Assembly: GCA_002245135.1 (NCBI GenBank) | Contig: NGBS01000307.1 | Coordinates: forward strand, 57,673 to 121,672 | DNA from: Proteromonas lacertae | Taxonomy: Eukaryota > Sar > Bigyra > Opalinata > Proteromonadidae | Direction of reading: 5' to 3' | Length of the DNA stretch: 64,000 nucleotides | In this document: positions 1-13,100 of the stretch, in pieces | How positions within the stretch are numbered: the stretch's first letter is position 1 | How the letters are laid out: every line of letters begins with the position of its first letter | The notes under the pieces: generated by a model | Databases searched by the model: none | Told to the model about the DNA's origin: nothing | The model's input: the letters and a program-made list of their open reading frames with translations, nothing else | Made by a program: the position numbers and the translations under genes

Positions 1-72
1 AGATATTTCAACAATATGAAACAAACTTTATAAAAAATAATAAATATATATATTTAAAAAAGAAACAACATT

Positions 73-3000
73 TTAACATTTACTTATTTGTTTTTTAGCT
101 TTTCCAACAATACAGCTATTAACTTGACTAGCAAATCTTAAAGAACATAATGTTTCATTGTATGATTCAAAGGTTGGTGATAAGTTAACTATCATCAATG
201 TCTTTCCTTCACCACTTAAACAAGGTTGTAAAAGATATGTCAATTTTGAGTTTCTGAATGGAATATGCTTATTATTCTGTGATATACTCAAAAATACATC
301 ACTTAAAGCACTCAAACTCTTGTTAATGTGTTTTGTTTCAACTAATGTTGAACCAGTAGCTTGACTTCTTGATAATCTTTCACTACCAGCTAAATCACAT
401 AAATTCAATGCACCAGTAACAACTACTTTCTCACTTTCATTTTCTCCTCTTATCTGTAATGTAAACACACTGTGTGAACGAGATGATCTTTCATTCATTG
501 CAGTTGTCTATTATAAATAAATAATATAATAATGAATATATATATATATATACTCCAACAGCACGATGTTTATCAGCAATAGCCATCAATTTCTTAATTT
601 CATTTGTAGTATCAACTTTTACTCTTGTTAATCCAGGTATATATGTATGATTATCACTATCCATTTTAATTTGTAAATTCTGATTTTCATCACTACCTTC
701 ACTCAATAAATCTCTAATATTTTCATTATATATTTCTAAAAATGTAACTTCAGTTGTGTATTTCCATCCTTGATTCTCCAACATTCTGCATTGCTCCATT
801 ACTTTCTCAATACTTCTTGGAATTATACCTCTGTTATCACCAATACCTTTACCTTGAATAGTAAATGTTTTACCACTTCCAGTTTGACCATATGTGAATA
901 AACATACATTATAACCATCTAAAGCACTTTGAACTAATTGACTTACCTCTTCAAATATATCTACTTGAGTTTTTGTACAATCAAATACTTTATCAAATAT
1001 GAATTTATTCTTCTTACCTTTAGTATCACATAGCGTTAATTCTGTGCCATCTGCTGCACAATCTACTGGACTATCACTATATTGACTATTATCACTTTTA
1101 CTAATAGGTCTAACTCTTGCAATAACACGAATATTACCTTTCAAATCTTGAATATCATTATGTAACTTTCTTCTTAATAAATCATTCTTATAACATTCAC
1201 TTTGAAGTGTTCTGACTAATTGTTCTGCATGCTCTAGACGTTGATATACTATTTCTTTGTCTGCAACTTGCTTTCTTAATGTTTCTGCTTCTTGAGATAA
1301 TGAACATAATTTCTCTAGTTTTGATTTCTCTGAAGCACCAGCTAAGTTCTTTACATTTTCTAATTCACTGCTCAAGTTGTATTCTCTTTCTTTATATACG
1401 TTTATACTTTCTGTTAATTGATTATTTGTTTGAGTGAGTAATTGTATTTGATTCTTTGCTTCTACTATTTCAGCTGAATGTTGTTTTTGTAAGGCAGTCA
1501 TTGTATCTTCATATGATTTTGTTGCATTTGCATATTCTGATTTCAATGCCTCATATTCATTTACTTTATAATTCTATAGATTAGATAATAATATATTCAT
1601 ACATATTGTTCTGACAATTGTACATGCTGATTATTTAATCCATTGTAATTGTCGTTCAATTCATTATACTGACATTGTAAGATATTCAACTGATTAGTTG
1701 TTTCATTCAATTGATTTGCTGTTTGTGTTAAGGCATTAATCTTCTCTTGAAGTTCTCTGGTTAAATCTTTTATTTGATCATTTAACTTATGTTCAGTATT
1801 AATAAACTGTTGTTTCTCTAATGTTAATTTGTTTATTTGATTGGATAATTCATTCTTTTCATTATTCATATCACTTAATGTCTTTTCATGGAATTTTTGA
1901 GCTTGAGAATTATTATCTAATAATTGGTTTAATGTATTTTGCGTAGATTGTATTTGTTGTCCTAATGATTCTTTTTCTACTTCTAACCTGGTAATTTCTC
2001 TTTCACACTGAGATACTTTGTTTTGTAATAAAACGTTGCTATTATTAGCTTCATTTAACTTTGTACTTAATTCAGTAATTTTGGCATTATTGTTGATGAT
2101 TTGTTTCTTTTGGTTTTGAGATTGTTCAGTTAAATCACGAACTATATAGCGTTATATATTATTATTATATATACTTGTCTTTTGGATTGACTCAGATCCT
2201 GTCTCTATTTGTTGCTGTAAGTTATCAACTTCTTGTGAATGTTGCTCTTTCATATTTTCTATTTCTTTTTCTACATGTTCTTTATAACTATCATATTCTT
2301 TAACTAAATTATTATATTCCATTTCACTTGATTTCTTTAGGTCATTATATTTGAAGTTATTCTCTTGAATATCTCCTTTTAATCCTAATATGATATTGTC
2401 TTTTTCAGCCATTTGATTTGTCATTTGTTCAATTCTATTTTCTAATTTAAAAGTCTTTTCTTCATATTTACTGATTTCTTCACCTAATTTTTCATTGTCT
2501 TTTGTTAAACTATGAACTTGTATCTATTAATATAATAATAATACAAATACATCATATTGCTTATTATTTTCCATTACTTTCATCTCCATTTCTTTCTTCT
2601 TTTCATATAACTCATTCAAACTATCACATTTTTCATTATAATTGTTCCTTACTTCATTCAATTCAGTAGTCAATTTTTCTTTTAGATCAATCAAATTATT
2701 GATTTCAATTGTTTTTGCTTGAATTTCACTCTTCATTGTTTGCTCAGTTTCTTGCTTATTGAGTGATAGGTTTTGAATCCTTTGTTTATACTCTTCAATT
2801 ACTTCGTTATTATTGTTTATTATCTTTTCATATTCACTGATTTTGCTACTTAATTCAGAGATCTTTTCTTCATTCTCTGATTGGTTCTTTTCCAGTGTGC
2901 TAATCTTCATTGTATCGTTTCTCATATTGTCATTATATTCTGATTTGATTTGTTGTAACTCCATTGTTAATTCCATTAATTTATCATTCTTGACTTTATT

Positions 3001-3851
3001 CTCATTGGATAATTCTTCACTTTTTTCTTCTAATTTTGAATGTTGAGATAGCAAAATTTGGTTATTGTTCTTTAAATTTTCATACTCAAGCTGAGTTTGG
3101 TTTAGTATTTTTTCTAACTTGTCTTTTTCATCATTTAATTCCATTTTTATCTTTGATAATTCAGTTGTCTTGTTTATTATCATTGTATCTTTTTCTCGTG
3201 ATATTCTTGCTATTTCATCCATTTCTAATTGTGCATCTCTTTTCCATTGTAGAGATTTGTTAACTTCTTCTTTCATTGCATTTAACTGTTTTTCTGCTTG
3301 ATCAAGTTGACTGTTCAATTTCAGTATTTGTTTTTTGTAATTTTCTCCTTCTCTTTCAGTCTATTTTAGTAAATAAATATATCATATATATAATATACAA
3401 TTTCTAAATCTTCAACTACTCTCTTTCTCTTTCTACTAACTTCTTGAGCAAGATCTGTTCTTTCGTTGATTATTGTTCTACATTTCATTTCAATTTGTGA
3501 CGCTTGTTCAATAAATAGGTCTTTCTTTTCTAGCAAAGATGATATGGCCTTTCTCATATCTTTCATAATTGCTTCATAATCTGCAATCTTCTCTTTATAC
3601 TCGAATTTACCCCTCTTTGATTTTGCTTTAATCACTTTGTTGCATTCTTCATCATTATCAAATATGTTCTTAGCTAATTCGATAAGTTTCGGTATTTCAA
3701 CTGAAGCAAGGTTTGAAGGTGAATTTTGTAAGGACTTTGCTCTGTAATCTAAGCCAACTTTTGTTGGCGTTGTTTCTTTACTTGAAGGTCTTCTCTTTCG
3801 AAATCCAAAACGAGAAACAGTATTTTCACAGATATTCTCTTTATCAGACAT
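73..3851 (-). CDS. Kinesin-14 (C-terminal motor kinesin)
   Basis: Minus-end-directed microtubule motor of the KIFC1/Ncd class, expected to cross-link and slide spindle or cytoplasmic microtubules. Six exons give about 1,200 residues. The N-terminal tail (about 150 residues, basic, starting [10 protein letters not shown]) precedes a very long coiled coil rich in E, K, Q and N. The last third is a motor domain with the P-loop GQTGSGKT, switch I NERSSRSH and switch [11 protein letters not shown], followed by [14 protein letters not shown]. The motor at the C-terminus is diagnostic of kinesin-14. Introns at 3361-3398, 2524-2550, 2142-2174, 1574-1602 and 508-553 all start GTAT and end AG. Splicing the last one restores [15 protein letters not shown] across the switch I region. 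The start is the ATG at 3851, since the upstream sequence is stop-rich. Family assignment is secure; the exact cellular role is inferred. Confidence 0.93.
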
Positions 3852-4078
3852 TTTCTATTCGTATCTAATAACTAAATAACGAACTATATGTATGAATTTT
3901 GATAAATTAATAATTAAAAAATTCAAAAATTTGAATTTATTTTCAAACAGTTAAATAAAATTGGTTAATGAAATAATTAGTCAAAAATTTACCACAAAAT
4001 TTAAAATCTTCTTTTCTGTTCATCCATTTAACAGAATAGAAAAATCAAAAAATATAATTAATATTTAACTACACTAAT

Positions 4079-5370
4079 CTACATTTCTGGTATTTTTATA
4101 TTCGAATCTTTCACCAATTCTTCATCAATCATTAACATCATACTCTGATATATTTGCCAAGCTGATTTTATATTATTTTCATCTTTCAGTAGTGATCTAA
4201 ATGTATTTTTCAATAAATTCAATCTATTGTATTTATCTTTATCATCTTCATTTCTTTCATACAAGTCAAGTTGCTGATAAACAACAATTCTATTAGAGTA
4301 ATAATAATTAATATACTTTGTTTTACCCCACTGATACTTCAAATATTCCCAATCTGTCATATTCTCTACATTCTTTCCTGTTTTACTATCTTCATTATCT
4401 TGTTTCTTCATAAAATCCCATTTAATAACTAAAGACTCAAATGAACGAGGAGTTAGACATGTAACATCACTACTTTCAGCTAAACAAGAGTTAAAAAGAC
4501 GTGTGACTCTTGCATTACGCATTTCAGGGAATTTTTGTTTCATCTATTAATAAGAGAATGAATAAGAATGTAAACATACATATGTTTTAAATTCATCTAA
4601 TGTAATCTTTCCGGTTTTTGATTGATTTACTTCTTTAAACAACTTTGTACTATCTACTCTTGTATCAGTTGGACCTAATTGATATTGTTGCATCAAATAC
4701 AACAAGAAATCTTCAATTGCTATTATAATATAAACATAATTAAATAATACGAATAACACTATCTCTAACTGGAACTAAATGACCTTGAACTCTTTTTGAA
4801 CATTTAAATTCAGTCATTCTCATTTCATCCAATCTCTTAAGTATACTTTTCTGTATTTTTTCATTTACTGTTAGTATATAATGATTATCAATTTTCAATG
4901 AAAATGTTTTATCATCAACAGTAATATACAACTAAAACATTAAAAATAGAAAAATAAATACATTCTTTGCTATTTCTATAAGTGATGTAGAAGGAAATAA
5001 CATATAGTATGGTGCTTTATCTAATATAGTCATGTTTATGCTGTATTTTCTAGCATATTTCATAATAAATGAATAAATATAAAAAACATATTGCGAGGTT
5101 TCTAAATCTACTGTTTCACCAATACAACATAATTGTCTGAATAATCGAATTCTGGAAGACATTTTGTATGTTTGTTCAATAGTGTAACATAATTCATGTA
5201 ACTAGTAATAGTAATAATATATAGATATACTTTTTGGTCTGTCATTCCTGCTAGACCATATTTTGTCAAAAAATAACCATAAACAAACTCAGGAAATGTC
5301 ATTATTGGTGTTTCATCTCTTTTTGCAGTTTCATCTGTTGCTATCTTTTCTTCAAATAACTATACACAAG

Positions 5371-5410
<40 letters not shown>

Positions 5411-7056
5411 TACTGATGTAATAAGATTCAGTAATTGCTTAATGGGTAATTTTAAATCTCCAATAAGTTTCTGAGATGTTTTATACTTTGGATTATTTAT
5501 ATAATCTAACAAACTAACCTTTACAACTTTATTTGGTTTTGGTGGAGGAACAACAGATGCTGAATCCGACTCAACTGATTCATCATCTGATTTATCTAAT
5601 GAATAATCTTGAGATTCAATTACTTGAATATATTTCTCAGCAGCTATTAATAAAATATTACATATACTAGTAATAAATATATATACTTTGTGGTGGAGGT
5701 GGAATACTTTCATATTTTTCTTTCCAATACTTCAAATCATCTTTACTAATTTCATACTGTTTATTCAATACACTTTTCTGTTGTCTTAATAACTCATTTT
5801 CCTCTTTTAATTTCTGTATTCTTTCTAAAGCTTCATCATATTTTCTGGTATATTCATTTGCTACTTGAGTTTTAACATATAATTCTTGGTCATACAACTA
5901 TTAATAAAAAATAAAATAGAAGAGAAACATACTTTATATATTTTCTTTACCATTTCTAATGTATTTGTCTGAAAATCACTAACTATACACATCAATTCTC
6001 TATATTTACTTCTAACTCCTTCACTAAAACATTCACAATCTTCATCTATATTTAAAGTACCATCTTCTTCTACAGACATATCAGCAATATGTGAAATATT
6101 GTATATTAAATCATCTGTAGTTTTTCTAATCTTAAAACTATTTGTTTTTATTGTCTTTTGATAATTCACTATTTCCTTATACAGTGATTCTATATGATGA
6201 TAATAAGAAGAAGAAAAAAAACATTATACTCGATTCATCAGTCAATTGTAAATTGTTACTTATGTTCAAAAATATACTATACATTTGATTAACATATTCA
6301 CTTGATTTTCTATATTGATGAGATAAATGATTAACTATAAATATATAATAATTCTGAAGTTCTGTTATTTTATTCTTATAATGTATTAGTAATATCTTAT
6401 ATTTGTCTTTTAACATTTGCTGTCTTTGAAAATTGTAATCTTCCATTGAATCTACTTCAGCTTGAGCAGCATGAACACCAGATAGCACAAACTCCTTTTG
6501 AGCATTTATAAATACCTTTAAATCATTTATAATATCTGTTACTTTAATCCATAACAGTGCAAGAAGTTCACCTTCCTCTACACATGTAATACTCCTTTGT
6601 CGAACTAATTCAGACATACAATGGTCAAGAATGTTCTTTTTCGAGTCTAATAACTTCCATTTATTGTTTCTTGGACTTGTCCAACCATCATAAGGTTCCT
6701 AAGTTATAAATTTTAGAAATAATACTGGTAGATTGTCTAATTGTTTTAAAACAGATATTTGAAGTTCTTTGAATTCTTTTCGTGATAATGGATATAGATT
6801 TTTGAATGGTACCTTATAATGTGAATCATTTGATCTGTTTGTAGAAGACGATTCCGATTTAACACTGTAACTAATCTATTATTCATTACAATAAATAAAA
6901 AAAATAGAAAAATAATACATTTCGACTAGAAGATGGTCTTTTTCTTAATGGAGTGGGAGTTGCTGATCTTCTATCTCTATAATGATAAATACACATGCAG
7001 AGATACGAATTATGAAGTGATTGCCTTGCACTAAAGCTTCTTTGTAGAGTTGTCAT
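4079..7056 (-). CDS. Coiled-coil protein, probable axonemal (AXDND1/p28-like segment, EF-hand-like loop)
   Basis: A protein of roughly 850 residues spread over about a dozen exons, starting MTTLQRSFSAR at 7056. Near residues 110-170 the segment DHCMSELVRQRSITCVEEGE, followed by LLALLW, resembles the axonemal dynein light chain (p28/AXDND1) signature with its conserved ERG/EEG-type turn. A central coiled coil follows (5700-6170), then an acidic Ser-rich linker. Next is a helical region containing FPEFVYGYFLTKYGL, and an EF-hand-like loop (NQSKTGKITLDEF, near 4610). Every exon joins in frame when GTAT...AG introns are removed. Examples are 5360-5409, which contains a long trinucleotide run, and 6180-6219. 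The downstream kinesin-14 is on the same strand with a 227-bp gap. The axonemal assignment rests on one short motif and is tentative; the coiled coil and EF-like loop are directly visible. Confidence 0.7.
5369..5407. repeat. (TAA)n microsatellite inside an intron
   Basis: A run of about 13 TAA units in the intron of the coiled-coil gene. Similar shorter trinucleotide runs sit in introns at 50524-50545, 52081-52104 and 53143-53162. A TA run lies in the SCYL2 intron at about 61228-61252. Confidence 0.9.
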
Positions 7057-7109
7057 CAAAACAGTAAAAAAAGTAAATTACATGTAATATTTACACAAGC
7101 TTATTTAAA

Positions 7110-8432
7110 ATGTTTGGTTTAATTATTTTCATCGTAATATTGTTATCTGTGTTAGGAATAATTGGTTATTGCTTCTACACTAAAGTATATAAACGATGGA
7201 AAGAAGAAGATAATAAAGAATTTCTTGTTTGGGCATCTAACAAAGTATTTATTATTTTAATATTTTATTAGTTCAGAGCAACTCGTGCTAATTCGCTATT
7301 GCTTAACGAAGTTTCGTTAGATCTTGGATCCAGTGGTGAAACACAATACAATGACTACTCAAACGGTAAATATGGATTTTCTATAAAGTATCCAGTCAAA
7401 TGGAAATTTCTGATCCATCTAATGAATTAGAAACTACTTGTTGTAGAATATACGACACAGGAAATGAATTAAAGCAGAGATCGTTATTGATTGTATTAAA
7501 ACTAACTATATGATGTGCTTTATAGTCATTTGAAAAATGCAAGTGGCCTGATGTAAATATGAAAGAGTTTGGTGATGTAGCACTTGAAAAAATAAAAAAG
7601 TTGAGATATAAATTCAAATTGATTGAAAGAAAAATAATGACATTTGAATATGGAGAATGCCCATTTATTAGTTTTGTACATGAGTCAGATTGGGGTAAAA
7701 GATATTCAATAGTTATGTATATATTATATGAAAAGACGATATTTTCATTATTATTTGATTGTCCTGATAATGTTAGACCTTTTGTTGAACCTATTTTCAT
7801 GGAGATGATAAAATCATTTAAAATCATCCCTTCTCTAGCTTCAGTATATATGTTATTATTATAAATACAATGTTTTAGTTTCGTTTTGTCGACACACCTT
7901 TCAATATTAATTCCATTAAATGGAAGAAATATTCGTTTGAAAATATAAACTTGAAAATTGAAATACCAAAGAATTGGATTGTAGAAGATGAGAACTCGTC
8001 ACAAGTAATACATATAAACTGCCCAAACACTGAACTTTATTTTAAAGCAATAACAGTTGTTATATTTGATTTGTCGAATGTTGGATCAAGTTCAATCTTG
8101 GATGATTTAGCAGTGTTTTTTAAGAATTTTATTAGTAATAATCTATCTGCACGTATACTGGAAGAACAGAGTTTATCTAATGCTATGTATTATAGATGTA
8201 ACGTTATTAATAACATGATTAACATTATATCATGTATATATATAATATTTTTTAAATTTATTTGTATAGATTCATTTATTAGTGTTTTACAAGCTAATAA
8301 AGGATATATTCTCACTGTCAACTTTTCCAAGTATATTCTCTATGATTTATTCTTTTTTTAATTAGGAGTATTGCTGTTGATTATAAGAATGTTGCATTTC
8401 ACATTTTCCATTCAATTTCTCCCATTGTATAA
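7110..8432 (+). CDS. Membrane-anchored protein with two PsbP/Mog1-like segments
   Basis: Starts MFGLIIFIVILLSVLG, an N-terminal hydrophobic helix likely to act as a signal anchor. Two similar segments follow. The first contains YGFSIKYPVKW (near 7375) and runs to about 7840. The second contains KIEIPKNWIV (near 7955) and runs to the stop. The pattern of a short Phe/Ile strand, then a Pro-Trp pair, then a beta-alpha fold is typical of PsbP/Mog1/DUF1795-like domains. Five short introns (for example 7239-7271 and 7498-7530, the latter with an ACTAAC branch-point-like site) join exons in frame. One base appears to be missing near 7400: KYPVKW continues as EISDPSNELETT only after a one-base frame change. 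No known pathway is implied; the fold assignment is by eye and moderate at best. Confidence 0.6.
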
Positions 8433-8539
8433 TGTAAATATATAAATTTAATATTATTCTATTTTTATCTATTGTTTTGATAAAAGCAAAAATGTTAGTC
8501 ATACTCCTTCATATAGGGTAAAATGAAACATATATCAGA

Positions 8540-8613
8540 TCTTCCGTAGCTCAGCTGGTTAGAGCGTACGGCTGTTAACCGTAAGGTCGACGGTTCAATC
8601 CCGTCCGGAAGAG
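8540..8613 (+). tRNA. tRNA-Asn (anticodon GTT)
   Basis: A complete cloverleaf can be drawn. The acceptor stem pairs TCTTCCG (8540-8546) with CGGAAGA (8606-8612). The D arm is closed by GCTC/GAGC. The anticodon stem TACGG/CCGTA carries the loop CTGTTAA with anticodon GTT. The T arm is GACGG-TTCAATC-CCGTC, and the discriminator base is G. There is no intron and CCA is not encoded. A T7 run follows immediately. Confidence 0.97.
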
Positions 8614-8620
8614 TTTTTTT
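8614..8620 (+). terminator. RNA polymerase III terminator of tRNA-Asn
   Basis: Seven T residues begin directly after the tRNA discriminator base and a second T run follows. This is the expected Pol III termination signal. Confidence 0.85.
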
Positions 8621-8771
8621 CATTTTTTTATTATTATTCTTTTTCTTTTCACTAATATAACTTATTCTTTATGTTATTTGATGTGTTATTCTATTGCTTT
8701 TAACATTTATGATTAATGATATGCAATTTCAACTTTTAATTTATGCTTGATTACCGTTTGAAATACAAATT

Positions 8772-9711
8772 ATGAAAATCTCTAAAAAGAACACTAACGT
8801 AATAATTATCACACTTGGCACTATATTTATAATTATTTCAATTATTATAACTATTTGTATTATTTTAGTTATTGTAATGTGTTAGTTGATCATCAAAACT
8901 CAAGAAATCCATTCCCCTGGAATTATGTCTCTCAATTTATAGGTTGGATATACTTCTTTGCTTGGAGTGTGAGTTTCTACCCTCAGATGTTTATGAATTA
9001 TGAAAGAAAGTCTGTTCATGGCTTGTCGTTAGATTTTATAATCTTAAATATGACAGGATTTATCTTTTATACATTTTTCAACTTTTGTTTACTTTTTGTT
9101 GAAGTTGTGAAAGAAGAATATAGAGAAATACATCATGGAGCTAATGCAGAAGTGACAATGAATGATTTATTCTTTTCTACACATGCTGGAATAATTTCAT
9201 TTTTGACTCTCATTCAATGTTATATATATCACAAAGAAGATGACAGTAGATTATCATTGCCAGCTTTGTTACTCCTTTCTGGGTTTATACTAGGTGGTAC
9301 TGTTCTTGCAGAATTAGCTTTATTTAAGTATATTAAGTGGTTATTATTTCTTAATGTCATTTCAACTTTCAAGTTAATCATTTCTGTATGTAAATACTTG
9401 CCTCAAATTTATTTGAATTATAAGAGGAAATCCACAGAAGGATGGAATATACATAATATACTACTTGATCTAACTGGAGGAACATTATCATTTGCTCAGT
9501 TATTTATAGATAGCATTTCTACAAGTATCAATTATATTATAATATGTTTCACATAGAGAATTATTCAGGATTAATAGGAAATCCGGTAAAGCTTTTACTT
9601 GGATTGATCGCTATATTCTTTGATATAATTTTCATAACACAACATTATGTATTGTATAGAAAGCCAAGTAGTAGTGAAAGCGAGGAAGAATATTTGATTG
9701 AGAATAATTAA
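8772..9711 (+). CDS. Cystinosin-like PQ-loop transporter
   Basis: Seven-helix PQ-loop protein resembling lysosomal cystinosin, which exports cystine with protons. The first PQ loop is visible as [18 protein letters not shown] and the second as [20 protein letters not shown] followed by [11 protein letters not shown], the classic cystinosin motif. Removing the intron at about 9523-9554 joins [15 protein letters not shown] to the last helix and the tail [20 protein letters not shown]. That tail ends in YLIENN, so a tyrosine-based lysosomal signal is possible. The N-terminal segment from the ATG at 8772 (MKISKKNTN, then a strongly hydrophobic stretch) is in another frame from [16 protein letters not shown]. 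One base seems missing near 8875, unless the true first exon lies elsewhere. The family call is strong; cystine as substrate is inferred. Confidence 0.85.
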
Positions 9712-10191
9712 GGTATGATAAGTGTTCATAAGATTTTTAATTCTTTATTGGGGTATATTTATACATGTATGAATTACTTTGATAACACTATAAATTGGAT
9801 TATATGAGATATTAATTATTACATACTTTTATTATGTTATATAAATACAATATACATTTTCTTATATATTTGATAACTATTACTATAGCAGTTGATAAGA
9901 TATTTAAGAAATATACATCAAACCACCAAGCAAATAGAGACTTTTTTTAAAGTCATCAACGTAATATAAGGCCACTTTGAAGGTCCACATCTTTGTGTTG
10001 GGTTTTCTCATTTATTAGTGAAGGTATAATTATATAATTCTTCCTTCAGATACAGTCACTCATTCTGATCTATTATCACTTTTTTATTTTTCTTCTATTT
10101 TGTTCTTCTACAATATCGCTATTTTAGTGCTTTATATAATAATTTATCATACTATAATATCTTAGATAAAATTTTAGAAAGCCTTACTGAA
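9712..10191. other. Intergenic, before the giant gene
   Basis: AT-rich, with no ORF of note. A GTAT...CAG segment at about 10025-10050 could be a 5'-UTR intron of the giant gene, but it ends CAG rather than the usual TAG and no transcript evidence is available. This stretch should hold the giant gene's promoter. No other recognisable site was seen. Confidence 0.5.
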
Positions 10192-13100
10192 ATGAAAGCA
10201 TTCATTTCTACCGTTTTTATACTAAACCTTATTTTTATGGTCAATGCAGCTCAAATTAATATTACAGATGATACAGTGGCAAGTAGCAAATATACATATG
10301 CAGTAGGTGATACATTGAGTAAAGGAATAGTTGGATCAATTCGAGAAATACAGACAATAGTAGTTCCAAAAGATTATAAAGGAAATATAAAAATTAGTTG
10401 CAGAGGTTGTGCACCTACAGATGAATTTAAATATGAAATTGCAGAATTGACAGATATAGAAAGCCATATAGATCCCCAGTTTCCAGCACAAGTGAGGAAA
10501 GAGAATTCTCTCAATGGAACAATACAAAATACAATTTATTCTCTGTATTTTCAAGTAGATGGTGATATTCCACCGTTTGTTTTTATGTTCGATGATTATG
10601 GGGTAGTAGAATCTACAGAAGTAACAAAAGGTGAAACAAATTCGTTTATTATAGTAGCTCGAAAAGCAGATCAGACAGTATCACTCTCAACAGATCATGA
10701 GTTTCTCATCGATGTATCCAATAAGAATGGCACATTTTACAGTAATGAAGGATTGGCAGTAGCTGAGCCAGCTATATTTTCTACATGTACAATATATTTT
10801 GATAGTAAATGTAAACCAGCAGATAGTTTTACTATAAATGGTAATTCATATAAAATAAGTGATATTTATACAGTTGAGTTTGAAGATAGAATGAGAGAAG
10901 TATTTCATACTAATATGACAGTTAAAGCTGATTTATATCCATACAGAGTTACTCTACAGTTTTATGATAGATTATTTGATATAAATCAAGTTAATCCATC
11001 ATTTTCATCTTCATGTTCTGTAACTTCCAGTAAAACAAATGGAGATCATGAAATACAATCTCTCATAGTTGTTCCATCTAATCCAGATTCTCCAGGTAAT
11101 TTCACTATTGGAGTGAGTGATAAATCAAGTTCAATGATATTAAGTGGAGATGCAACTGAAGCAGAAATTTATGAAGCTTTAGAAACATTGTCAATAACAG
11201 ATACACAAATTACAAAACTACCGTTTGGTGAAGGATCTATATTTGTTATTACTTTTACTCAAACAACGGGTAAACTAGATCAATTGTGGGTTAAACCATA
11301 TAATTTAGAAGTACAAGAAGTTACAACCTATGGTGCAAGATTTGGCACATTTTCACTATCAATCAATGATAGTGTAATAGAAAATATTGATGTTGGAATT
11401 GGTAATGAAATATTTGCTGAATTATTAAAACAATCAGATGCATTTGAATATGTAGATGTTAGTTTATATGAAAGAGGGCCAGATAATCGAATATGGTCTA
11501 TTACTTACTTAACTCCAATTAATAATAATGATTTTGATTATGTATGGAGAGTGGATTATTCAAATGTTACTGGTATTCCTGTAATTGGACATAATTTTGT
11601 TGAAATAACACAACATAAGTCATATGTACAGAGTTTTGATGGCATTTTAACTACATTCATTGTACAATTTGGATTTCCATATTATATTGGAAGATATAAT
11701 ATTCCAGAAGTTGGTGATTATTTATTAAATGTAAGAACTAATAGTAAAGGTGGATTAATAGGTGAATATTATGATTCTGATGATTATAGTGAAGGTTTAA
11801 AACCTGTGTTTACACATATTGATTCAGAAATCAATTTTAATTGGGGAAGTGGTCAAATAACTGAGAATCGAACAGATCATGTCTACATAAGATGGAGTGG
11901 TAAAATTCATGTGCCTCAAGATGCTGAATATATATTTTATATCACAGCTGATGATAATGTAAAGTTATATGTGAATAATACATTATTAATCAGTAATTGG
12001 GATAATATATATGAACCAAATCCCAATCCAAATATTGAATATAATAACTCTATTTATTTATATAATAATACATATTATGATATATTAATCGAATATCATG
12101 AATATACGCAATTTGCGTTTATACAATTACAATGGAGTAGTGGATTTATAGCTAAACAAATAATACCAAATACTTACTTTTCATTTGTAGAACATATTCA
12201 AGGAAGTCCATTTTCTATCTCTTTAAGACCAGTTCCATTAGCAAATTATATATATACAACTGTAGAAGGACCAGGAGTTAAAGATAATTTAGCTGGTGTT
12301 GAGACTTATTTTATTATTCATCTAAAAGATCAATATAACAATGCTGTTAGTGATGATAGTATTTATGATCGATTAGATGTGTATATGTATCCTAGAAATG
12401 GTACAGATGGAATGGTCTATCATTTATTACCATATTATTTAAGTATTGGAACATATAGAGTTAATTATACTATTGAAGATACTGGCTTTTATTATTTATA
12501 TATTAAACTGAATGATTTTAATATTTACTGTGGAAATACAGTATTTGAAAGATGTTCTCCATTTTTAATTGAAATAAAACCAGGACAATTATCACCATTT
12601 ACTACTGAAACTGAAATAAAATACCAACAAATATATGCAGGTGAATATGATGAAGTAATACTAACAGCAAGAGATGTTTATGGTAATTTAGTTTACTATG
12701 GAGATGATGAATTTGATGTAAGATTTGTTAATGAATCAGCAGGATATGTTCATATTGAGACTAATTTCACAAATACTAAATACAATGGAAGTGGTATTTA
12801 TATCATTTCATTTAAACCAACTTTTTATGGTAAATACACAGTAAAGATCTATTCTAAAGGTATTTTAATAACTTCCAGTAATAATGTTAATATATCAATA
12901 ACACCCAATAAACCATATGTTCCTAATTATCAATTAGCTTATCATAATTATTATGCGATGGAGAATCAATTAATTACTATACAGACTCAAGATTTTTGTC
13001 ATAATACTCGTTATTGTAATGATGATGATGTTGATTGTATTGATATGAATATTAAAGAACATTTGTTATTAGAGATTGATAATCAATTATATTCAAGTTA

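Noticed and set aside
7396-7827. 143-residue antisense ORF over the PsbP-like gene
   Set aside because: The sense exons splice in frame and carry the recognisable motifs; the antisense ORF does not.
8846-8868. A 12-nt intron in the cystinosin-like N-terminus
   Set aside because: A GT...AG pair exists but is far shorter than any other intron here and does not restore the frame; a missing base is more likely.
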